Position numbers and translations under genes: made by a program. Source: Moraxellaceae bacterium (GTDB taxonomy: Bacteria > Pseudomonadota > Gammaproteobacteria > Pseudomonadales > Moraxellaceae). From it: a stretch of 11,163 nucleotides of DNA. The stretch is taken from positions 1 through 11,163 of the forward strand of contig JACMMY010000196.1 in assembly GCA_014378805.1 (NCBI GenBank). Direction: 5' to 3'. Below, one piece after another: positions 1 through 5,971 of this stretch. Numbering within the stretch: the stretch's first letter is position 1; the number at the start of each line of letters is the position of its first letter. The notes under the pieces are model-generated. The model did no database searches. It saw only the letters and a list, made by a program, of their open reading frames with translations, and was not told the DNA's origin.

Positions 1-572
1 ATGCCGACAAAATGCCGTTCTACGTGCTCGGTGCAGTCATTCCGATGCTCGAAGTTGCATTAGATGGTGCACTGTGTACGTTCTTACTTGAGACAGTAGA
101 AGATCCAATTTGTCATCGTGCTTTCGATCTCATCAATGATGATGAATCTCGTCACTTAGGCGTAGGTTTCTCTGTGATTGAAGCGCAAGGTTACAACAAA
201 ACCATGATTGAACTCTCAAAAATGGCTGCACGTGTGCTTGATCCACGCCTACTCCTCGGCATTGCAGCCTACTTGCCTCTTTTGAACAAGATGCGCGACA
301 ACATCATGAAGATGGGTCTACCTGAAGAAAAACTTTATGCGGCAATGAAGAAGTTTGAAAAAATTGCAGGGCGTACTGCCGATGGTCGTCGTAATCCTTG
401 GTTCCAAATCATCAGTTGGAATGGTCGAATGGTCATCAATCGTAAGAATAAAATCTACCACATGCCTGTGGATGCGATGGTCAGAGCAACCGATATGCTG
501 CCTCAAAGCACCATGCCCGCCGTGCCAAGTTGGGTAAAAGAACTGACTTATGTGCCAGTTGCTATTCATTAA
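1..572 (+). CDS. Ferritin-like diiron protein, C-terminal part (5' end outside window)
   Basis: The frame is open to the left edge (A-D-K precede the first ATG at 12), so that Met is probably internal and the gene starts outside the window. About 190 C-terminal residues are present. Counting from the Met at 12, the motif DDESRH contains E45-x-x-H48. A glutamate 31 residues earlier (E14) is spaced like the second-half ligands of carboxylate-bridged diiron proteins of the ferritin/RNR-like superfamily. The first-half ligands would lie outside the window. No signal peptide or membrane segment is visible in this part. The next gene on the strand is a flavin monooxygenase 200 nt downstream, which suggests shared oxidative chemistry on a hydrophobic substrate, but this is inference. 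It could be an oxygenase, a desaturase-like enzyme or an uncharacterised ferritin-like protein; the substrate cannot be read from the sequence. Confidence 0.7.
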   Translation, partial: ADKMPFYVLGAVIPMLEVALDGALCTFLLETVEDPICHRAFDLINDDESRHLGVGFSVIEAQGYNKTMIELSKMAARVLDPRLLLGIAAYLPLLNKMRDNIMKMGLPEEKLYAAMKKFEKIAGRTADGRRNPWFQIISWNGRMVINRKNKIYHMPVDAMVRATDMLPQSTMPAVPSWVKELTYVPVAIH

Positions 573-608
573 TGACTTGCATCAACGGTCTGTGAATATC
601 ATCCTCAA

Positions 609-629
609 AGATCGTTTAAAAAACGATCT
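609..629. repeat. Perfect 9-bp inverted repeat with 3-nt loop
   Basis: AGATCGTTT and AAACGATCT flank a loop of AAA, 37 nt after the diiron gene stop. No T-run follows on the + strand, so it is not a standard intrinsic terminator. It shares the core GATCG(A)TTTAAA with the larger inverted repeat at 672-718. It could be a regulator site, or a hairpin that protects the 3' end of the transcript. Confidence 0.6.
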
Positions 630-671
630 GCACACTATTGAATGGCATTGAGAAAAATAACCTTGCTCATA

Positions 672-718
672 ACTCCGTTTTAAATCGATTGATTCATTAG
701 ATCGATTTAAAACGGAGT
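672..718. repeat. Perfect 18-bp inverted repeat with 11-nt spacer
   Basis: The left arm 672-689 (ACTCCGTTTTAAATCGAT) is exactly complementary to the right arm 701-718. The spacer is 690-700. The repeat ends 53 nt before the preferred monooxygenase start. No U-run follows on either strand, so neither orientation looks like a classical terminator. Its position fits a regulatory element in the monooxygenase 5' region, or a stem in that leader RNA. Its role is unknown. Confidence 0.7.
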
Positions 719-771
719 GCCTCTCTATTTACTTCCCAAAGCCTCTCATTTTAAATTTGAGTACAATAATC

Positions 772-2328
772 ATGACTTCACAAGCTGCTATTACGCCAAC
801 TCCTGGAAACACGTCAGTTAAGCCCCTAAAGGCGGCTAATGCAAAAACATCTGCGACACCAACTCAACCGATATCAGTCGTCAATACACTGATCATTGGC
901 GCAGGCTTTGCTGGGCTTGGCAGTGCAATCCGATTGAAACAAGCGGGTTTGAATGACATCGTGATTCTAGAACGCGGCTCCGAAGTCGGCGGAACATGGC
1001 GTGACAACACCTACCCCGGTGCAGCCTGTGATATTCCATCAAACCTCTATTCGTATTCATTTGCTCAGAACCCAAACTGGTCACGTGGATTTTCAGGCAG
1101 CCCTGAAATTCTTGAATACGTTCATTACCTAGTGAATAACTTTAAACTCAACACCTTAATCAAATTTAATCAGAATGTTGCAAGTTTAAGTTTTGCAGAA
1201 CAAACTGGTTTATGGACGATCACACTATCCAATGGTGAATTCTATCAAGCACGTACAGTTATTTCTGCCGCAGGGCCATTGTCGAATTTCATTTTTCCAA
1301 AAATTGCTGGCTTAGAAAACTTTAAAGGCAAAAAAATCCACAGTGCAAACTGGGATCATGATTACGACACGACAGGTAAACGTATTGCGGTCATCGGTAC
1401 AGGTGCGAGTGCCATTCAGATTATCCCTGAATTGGTCAAAACTGCCGATTTCGTCAAAGTATTCCAACGCACACCCGGCTGGGTCACGCCACGTCCAGAC
1501 TATAAAACGCCTGAATGGAACAAAGCAATTTTCCGTAAATTGCCCGCCGCCCAGACCGCGATGCGTCAAGCGTTATATTGGACTCATGAATCGATGGCAT
1601 TGGCCGTGATTTGGAATTCTCCATTGACCAAAGTTGCAGAGCAACTGGCAAAAAGTCATCTGAATCGTCAAGTGAAAGATCCATGGTTACGTCGTCAGTT
1701 AACGCCTGATTTTAAGATTGGCTGTAAGCGTGTATTGGTCTCAAACGACTACTATCCAGCTTTGCAAAAACCGAACTGTAAACTCATTACTTGGCCTATC
1801 GTTAAAATCACCGAAAATGCTGTGCAAACCATGGAAGGTATTGAGCATGATGTTGATTGCATCGTGTTTGCTACAGGTTTTGATGTCAGCAAATCAGGAA
1901 CGCCGTTTCCAATTACGGGCTTAAATGGTCGTAACTTAGGTGAAGAATGGTCACGTGGCGCACAGGCGTATAAGAGCATCAACGTATCTGGTTTCCCGAA
2001 TTTGTTCTTCACCTTTGGACCCAATTCAGGGCCAGGACATAATTCAGCCTTGGTTTACATGGAATCGCAAATTGATTATGCAGTTCGTGTGATCAAAACC
2101 ATCGTCGATCAGGACATCAAAGTGCTTGATGTCAAAGCAGGTGTTCAAGCCAAATACAACAAAGAGATTCAAAAACGCCTATCCAAAACCAATTGGAACT
2201 CAGGTTGTAAGAGCTGGTATCTTACCGAAGATGGCTTTAACTCCACCATGTATCCAGGTTTTGCAACGCAATATCAGAAGCAAATGAAATCATTTGATCT
2301 GAATGATTACACGGCGACGGCTGTTTAA
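772..2328 (+). CDS. Type I Baeyer-Villiger-type flavin monooxygenase (FAD/NADPH)
   Basis: A 518-residue class B flavoprotein monooxygenase, which uses NADPH and O2 to insert oxygen into ketones or to oxygenate soft nucleophiles. Residues 43-48 (GAGFAG) form the FAD Rossmann loop. GGTWRDNTYPGAACD (73-87) is the conserved segment after it. FKGKKIHSANW (184-194) matches the Baeyer-Villiger fingerprint FxGxxxHxxxW. GTGASA (209-214) is the NADPH Rossmann loop. FQRTPGWVTPR (231-241) carries the usual conserved Arg region, and ATGF (367-370) and GPNSGPGHNS are also typical. The first 35 residues are a Thr/Pro/Ala-rich tail before the first beta strand. I chose ATG 772 over an in-frame TTG at 757 because a weak GAG lies about 10 nt upstream of the ATG and nothing SD-like precedes the TTG. 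It sits between a diiron protein and an acyl-CoA dehydrogenase pair, so a lipid or aliphatic ketone substrate is plausible but unproven. Confidence 0.9.
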   Translation: MTSQAAITPTPGNTSVKPLKAANAKTSATPTQPISVVNTLIIGAGFAGLGSAIRLKQAGLNDIVILERGSEVGGTWRDNTYPGAACDIPSNLYSYSFAQNPNWSRGFSGSPEILEYVHYLVNNFKLNTLIKFNQNVASLSFAEQTGLWTITLSNGEFYQARTVISAAGPLSNFIFPKIAGLENFKGKKIHSANWDHDYDTTGKRIAVIGTGASAIQIIPELVKTADFVKVFQRTPGWVTPRPDYKTPEWNKAIFRKLPAAQTAMRQALYWTHESMALAVIWNSPLTKVAEQLAKSHLNRQVKDPWLRRQLTPDFKIGCKRVLVSNDYYPALQKPNCKLITWPIVKITENAVQTMEGIEHDVDCIVFATGFDVSKSGTPFPITGLNGRNLGEEWSRGAQAYKSINVSGFPNLFFTFGPNSGPGHNSALVYMESQIDYAVRVIKTIVDQDIKVLDVKAGVQAKYNKEIQKRLSKTNWNSGCKSWYLTEDGFNSTMYPGFATQYQKQMKSFDLNDYTATAV

Positions 2329-2350
2329 ATCTTAAAATAGTCAAAAGCAA

Positions 2351-2375
2351 ATCCCTCCTTAGAAACAGGGGGGAT
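2351..2375 (+). other. Hairpin after the monooxygenase, possible decayed terminator
   Basis: ATCCCTCC pairs with GGGGGGAT (one U-G pair) across a 9-nt loop. The T-rich stretch expected right after the stem comes 9 nt later (GAGTAGGATTTT), as if a short insertion separated the stem from its T-run. A better terminator follows at 2398. Confidence 0.4.
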
Positions 2376-2397
2376 GAGTAGGATTTTGCTCCTCAGA

Positions 2398-2424
2398 AGC
2401 CTCATATTTAATATGGGGCTTTTT
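2398..2424 (+). terminator. Rho-independent terminator of the monooxygenase gene
   Basis: AGCCTCATAT pairs with ATATGGGGCT (one U-G pair) around a 3-nt loop and is followed by five T's. It lies 70 nt past the monooxygenase stop, so the dehydrogenase pair is probably transcribed from its own promoter. Confidence 0.75.
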
Positions 2425-2551
2425 GATATTCAATTTAGGACATAATCATGCTATAGGTAGTCATCAGATCAAAACAATTGATTGACTTTTCTGACAAGAA
2501 TCGTGCAACACTTGACCATAGGGAATGGCGGATTTTCGTGACAGCATCGCC

Positions 2552-2568
2552 CTGTGACTAATCCACAG
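2552..2568. promoter_or_regulatory. Candidate operator palindrome before the dehydrogenase pair
   Basis: CTGTG-N7-CACAG ends 14 nt before the ATG at 2583. The same TGTGAC-type sequence is echoed upstream (CGTGACAG at 2538-2545). The spacing does not match the CRP consensus TGTGA-N6-TCACA. The palindrome may be a repressor site or chance. Confidence 0.3.
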
Positions 2569-2582
2569 ATGGAATTATACAA

Positions 2583-3902
2583 ATGCATACTCAAGACACC
2601 TTTATGGGAAACGTGCAAGGCATCGGCTTACGCATGTTGACCCAATTTGCATCTAGCGATATCGCGGATCGTCTAAAAATCCGTAAACCAATCGAAGGCC
2701 TCCTTTACCAAGGATCTAAAACAGGCTTCCAAATTGCGACCAAAGCAGCGCGCATTTTTACACCTGCAAAATCATCAGGTACCGCAACTCGCCTACCTAG
2801 TCAAAAAAGTAACAATCTATTCGATCTGACATTATCAGATGAACAACAAATGACGCGCGACTCATTGTCACGTTTTGCGAAGGAATTGATTCGTCCAGCA
2901 GCGCACAGCTCCGATGAAGCGCATGCAATTTCTGCTGAACTTCAAGCACAGGCCAGTGAGCTTGGCCTCATGTATTACGCAATTCCTGAAGCGCTTGGCG
3001 GTGCTGCAACTGAAGATAGTCTTGTCACACAAATGCTGGCTCTCGAAGACCTCGGTCACGGTGATTTTTCATTGGCCGCAGCGATTTATGCGCCAATTAG
3101 TGTTGCCAATGTCCTCACCCGTTTCGGAACTGATGCACAGCAGCAACAGTATCTCCCTGCATTTATTGATGAAAGTAAAGCTGCAATTGCATCACTGGCT
3201 TGTAATGAACCTGTTGCGGTTTTTGATCCTTACAAACTAAAAACGACAGCAACTTTAGAAAACGATCACTATGTATTAAATGGTGAAAAATCATTGGTTC
3301 TGCTTGCCGCTGATAGTGAATTTTTTATCGTATCCGCACAACTAGAAGGTCAACCCGCGCTGTTTATCGTTGAAAGTGGTCTCACGGGTTTGTCTCTTTC
3401 TGAAGAACCCGCGATGGGCTTAAAAGCAGGCAAAACAGCACGCTTACACTTCAAAAATGTTCGTACACCCAAAGCGAATCTATTGACCGAAGCAAAATAT
3501 CGTGAGTTCCTTGACTTAGGCGCGCTTGCATCTTGTGCAATCGCCGTTGGAACGGCTCAAGCCGTACTGGACTATGTCACCGTTTATGCCAATGATCGCG
3601 AAGCGTTTGGTGAACCGATCAGCCATCGCCAAGGCGTTGCCTTCATGATCGCAGATATGGCCATTGAGGTGGATTCAATGCGTTTATTGACATGGAGTGC
3701 TTGCTCTCTTGCTGAAGCAGGAGAACCATTCCACCGCGAAGCGCATTTGGCGCGTATTCTTTGTGCGGAAAAAGCGATGAAGATTGGGACAGATGGCGTG
3801 CAAATTCTGGGTGGTCATGGCTTCACCAAAGAACATCCCGTTGAGCGTTGGTATCGTGACTTGCGCAGTGTTGCAATCACCCAAAACGCCATCAGCCTTT
3901 AA
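2583..3902 (+). CDS. Acyl-CoA dehydrogenase-family subunit lacking the catalytic Glu
   Basis: A 439-residue member of the acyl-CoA dehydrogenase family, with an N-terminal extension of about 80 residues before the usual start of the fold (LTLSDEQQ at 83-90). It keeps the C-terminal-domain FAD contacts R339-x-x-F342-G...Q350 and QILGG (407-411), then GFTKEHPVERWYRD. Two features of an active subunit are missing. The middle-domain TEPxxGSD motif is replaced by CNEPVAVFD (207-215). The catalytic Glu near the C-terminus is Gln434, found by aligning the RD pair here (425-426) with the RD pair of the next gene (370-371). The alternative glutamate site used by isovaleryl-CoA dehydrogenase (LDLER) is LDLGA here. 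It is probably the non-catalytic half of a heteromer with the protein encoded 12 nt downstream. The start ATG has a weak GGA about 8 nt upstream. Confidence 0.88.
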   Translation: MHTQDTFMGNVQGIGLRMLTQFASSDIADRLKIRKPIEGLLYQGSKTGFQIATKAARIFTPAKSSGTATRLPSQKSNNLFDLTLSDEQQMTRDSLSRFAKELIRPAAHSSDEAHAISAELQAQASELGLMYYAIPEALGGAATEDSLVTQMLALEDLGHGDFSLAAAIYAPISVANVLTRFGTDAQQQQYLPAFIDESKAAIASLACNEPVAVFDPYKLKTTATLENDHYVLNGEKSLVLLAADSEFFIVSAQLEGQPALFIVESGLTGLSLSEEPAMGLKAGKTARLHFKNVRTPKANLLTEAKYREFLDLGALASCAIAVGTAQAVLDYVTVYANDREAFGEPISHRQGVAFMIADMAIEVDSMRLLTWSACSLAEAGEPFHREAHLARILCAEKAMKIGTDGVQILGGHGFTKEHPVERWYRDLRSVAITQNAISL

Positions 3903-3906
3903 GGAG
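3901..3906 (+). promoter_or_regulatory. Shine-Dalgarno overlapping the upstream stop codon
   Basis: AAGGAG overlaps the TAA at 3900-3902 and lies 8 nt before the ATG at 3915. This supports translational coupling and balanced synthesis of the two dehydrogenase subunits. Confidence 0.8.
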
Positions 3907-3914
3907 TTAGTACA

Positions 3915-5123
3915 ATGAATTTACAAACCCCAAAGAAATTTGCAATGCTCGTCGAGCAAGCGCATCAAGTTGCATCCAATGTATTTCGTCCAATTTCACG
4001 CAAATATGATAAAGGCGAGCACGACTATCCAAAAGAATTGGATATGCTTGCATCTCTACTCGATGGCATGAATGAAGGCGGTGACAGTGTCACTGGCGCA
4101 ACCAGCGCAACGGGTAATCCATCGACCGACGGCATGAGTGGCACCGTTAAAAATGGCTCAAACATGTCAACTGCGCTTGGCGTCATGGAACTCTGCTGGG
4201 GCGATGTTGGCTTCTGTTTAGGCATGCCACGGCAAGGTCTGGGTAATGCAGCGATCGGTGCAGTTGCTAATGAAGAACAGCTTAAGCGCTTTAATGGGAT
4301 TTGGGCTGCCATGGCAATCACAGAACCCGGAACAGGTTCCGACTCTGCGGCGATTCGCATGACAGCAGTCAAAGACGGCGACGACTACATCCTGAATGGC
4401 GAAAAAATCTATGTGACCTCTGGTCAACGTGCTGGGGCTATTGTGGTCTGGGCAACGCTAGATAAAAACGTCGGTCGTGCAGCGATTAAATCCTTCGTCG
4501 TTGAAAAAGGGACGCCAGGGATGGAAGTCGCCCGTCTCGAACACAAACTCGGCATTAAGTCATCCGATACGGCTGCGATCAACTTTACCGATTGCCGCGT
4601 ACCAGCTGCGAACTTGCTCGGTTCACCTGAAGTGGATGTACAAAAAGGCTTTGCTGGCGTCATGCAAACTTTTGACAACACGCGTCCTCTTGTGGCTGCA
4701 ATGGCGGTGGGTGTTGCCAAAGCATCGCTTGATTTGACTCGGACGATTCTAAAAGATCATCTTTCAAAAGACTATGCAAACTTGCCAATCAACGCCTCTT
4801 ACATCGAAGCAACACTTGATCGCTTGGAAGCTGAATGGGAAGCCTCTCGTCTGCTGACATTGAAAGCGGCATGGATGGCAGACAACAAGCAACCGAACTC
4901 AAAAGAAGCCTCGATTGCAAAAGCCAAAGCGGGTCGTACCGCTAATGAAGTGACGCTGAAATGTATCGAACTCTGTGGTTCCGTCGGTTATAGCGAAGTT
5001 GAACTGCTTGAGAAATGGGGACGCGACTCAAAAATTCTCGATATCTTCGAGGGCACACAGCAAATCCAATTGCTCATCGTTGCACGTCGTCTGTTGAATA
5101 AGTCTTCTTCTGAATTGAAGTGA
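3915..5123 (+). CDS. Acyl-CoA dehydrogenase, catalytic subunit of a probable heteromer
   Basis: A 402-residue acyl-CoA dehydrogenase, which would perform FAD-dependent alpha,beta-dehydrogenation of an acyl-CoA. Visible parts: a helical N-terminal domain interrupted by a Gly/Ser/Thr-rich loop (about 54-82); AITEPGTGSD (134-143), which binds the flavin and substrate; KLGIKSSDTAAINFTDCRVP; and FEGTQQIQ with E379 at the catalytic-base position of medium-chain enzymes. Two normally conserved FAD contacts that serve the neighbouring subunit are absent. The RxxFG...Q segment reads LSKDYANLPINASY (283-296), and the QxxGG motif reads IELCGSVG (351-358). The upstream subunit supplies exactly these. The gene starts 12 nt after that subunit's stop with a strong Shine-Dalgarno. 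The electron acceptor would be electron-transferring flavoprotein, from family knowledge. The acyl substrate is unknown; the mycobacterial heteromeric enzymes act on steroid side chains, which is an analogy only. Confidence 0.92.
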   Translation: MNLQTPKKFAMLVEQAHQVASNVFRPISRKYDKGEHDYPKELDMLASLLDGMNEGGDSVTGATSATGNPSTDGMSGTVKNGSNMSTALGVMELCWGDVGFCLGMPRQGLGNAAIGAVANEEQLKRFNGIWAAMAITEPGTGSDSAAIRMTAVKDGDDYILNGEKIYVTSGQRAGAIVVWATLDKNVGRAAIKSFVVEKGTPGMEVARLEHKLGIKSSDTAAINFTDCRVPAANLLGSPEVDVQKGFAGVMQTFDNTRPLVAAMAVGVAKASLDLTRTILKDHLSKDYANLPINASYIEATLDRLEAEWEASRLLTLKAAWMADNKQPNSKEASIAKAKAGRTANEVTLKCIELCGSVGYSEVELLEKWGRDSKILDIFEGTQQIQLLIVARRLLNKSSSELK

Positions 5124-5155
5124 TTTAGATTAGAAATAGTTTAGATCGGTTATGA

Positions 5156-5190
5156 AAAAATCCCCTCTTTCATTGAAGCAGGGGATTTTT
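5156..5190. terminator. Bidirectional rho-independent terminator between convergent genes
   Basis: AAAAATCCCCT (5156-5166) pairs perfectly with AGGGGATTTTT (5180-5190), and CTT/AAG extend the stem inside. There is a T-run on the + strand and an A-run on the other side, so it can end both the dehydrogenase operon (stop at 5123) and the minus-strand peroxiredoxin gene (stop at 5226). Confidence 0.88.
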
Positions 5191-5225
5191 ATATTAAATA
5201 TTGTACTTAGATATAGCAGAACAAA

Positions 5226-5831
5226 TTAATGCACTTGCGACAACGCTTCAATATCCTTCAACACTTGCGCAGCATGTGATTGAGTATTCACACTCGAATA
5301 GTGATACACAATCGTGCCTTGCGGATCAATCAAGAAAGTCTCACGTTTTGTATACGGTAAAACTCCAAACCCAGCCAATACTTTAAAGGTCTTGGCTAAA
5401 TCACGTTTATTATCCGCAAGCAATGGAAAAGGTAATCCCAACTTATCCGCAAAAGATTTGTGTGACGCCACATCATTTAAGCTTACACCCAAAACCGTAA
5501 TATTACGCTTCTGATAAGTCGGATATAGATCACGAAATTGTCGCGCTTCCTCTGTACAACCCGGCGAATCATCCAAAGGATAGAAGTAAAGCACCAACCA
5601 TTTACCCCGATAGTCTTTTAAGGTATGCCACTTTTTATGCTGATCTTGCAGACGAAAATCAGGCGCAGATTGACCAATCCACTCTCCCTTCAAACCGACA
5701 TTATCAACCTTTAGCAACGTCTTCGATTTTAATACAGTGTTATCCATCTGAGCATCCGCGTAAACGACAAGACTAGATAAACTGAAACACATACCAAGTA
5801 CAAGAGATTGAAGCTGAATTTTTATTCGCAT
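5226..5831 (-). CDS. Exported PrxQ/Bcp-type peroxiredoxin, 1-Cys
   Basis: A 201-residue thioredoxin-fold peroxidase with an N-terminal signal sequence (MRIKIQLQ, a hydrophobic stretch, then YADA at 24-27 as likely cleavage site), so it should work in the periplasm. The active site P85-LDD-S89-PG-C92-TEEA matches Prx P-x3-[T/S]-x2-C, with a later Arg163. The resolving Cys usual in Bcp alpha-type proteins five residues after the peroxidatic Cys is Arg here. The mature protein has no other Cys, so recycling must use an external thiol. The frame can extend to a GTG at 5957, adding a hydrophobic 42-residue leader and placing the start 14 nt after the upstream stop. I prefer ATG 5831 because a complete signal peptide starts there and a GCGAG lies about 9 nt upstream. 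It is last in a minus-strand set after a DUF4105 gene and a lipoprotein gene. Confidence 0.85.
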   Translation of the reverse strand: MRIKIQLQSLVLGMCFSLSSLVVYADAQMDNTVLKSKTLLKVDNVGLKGEWIGQSAPDFRLQDQHKKWHTLKDYRGKWLVLYFYPLDDSPGCTEEARQFRDLYPTYQKRNITVLGVSLNDVASHKSFADKLGLPFPLLADNKRDLAKTFKVLAGFGVLPYTKRETFLIDPQGTIVYHYSSVNTQSHAAQVLKDIEALSQVH

Positions 5832-5971
5832 TTTGATCACTCGCTTGAATTCAACATTAAATATCAGAAATGAAATTATTAACGACAATACGATGACGAC
5901 TATCGCATATTTATCGATCAATAAGAAACTCTGATTGGTCTTGATGACTTTTATCACAACACCAAAAACTA

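Noticed and set aside
4025..4720. Long minus-strand open frames opposite the second dehydrogenase gene
   Set aside because: They lie wholly inside a gene with strong motif support, have unnatural composition and no recognisable domain, so they are shadow frames.
5831..5957. N-terminal extension of the peroxiredoxin from GTG 5957
   Set aside because: It adds a hydrophobic segment in front of a complete signal peptide and has no good Shine-Dalgarno. The closeness to the upstream stop keeps it possible, but ATG 5831 is simpler.
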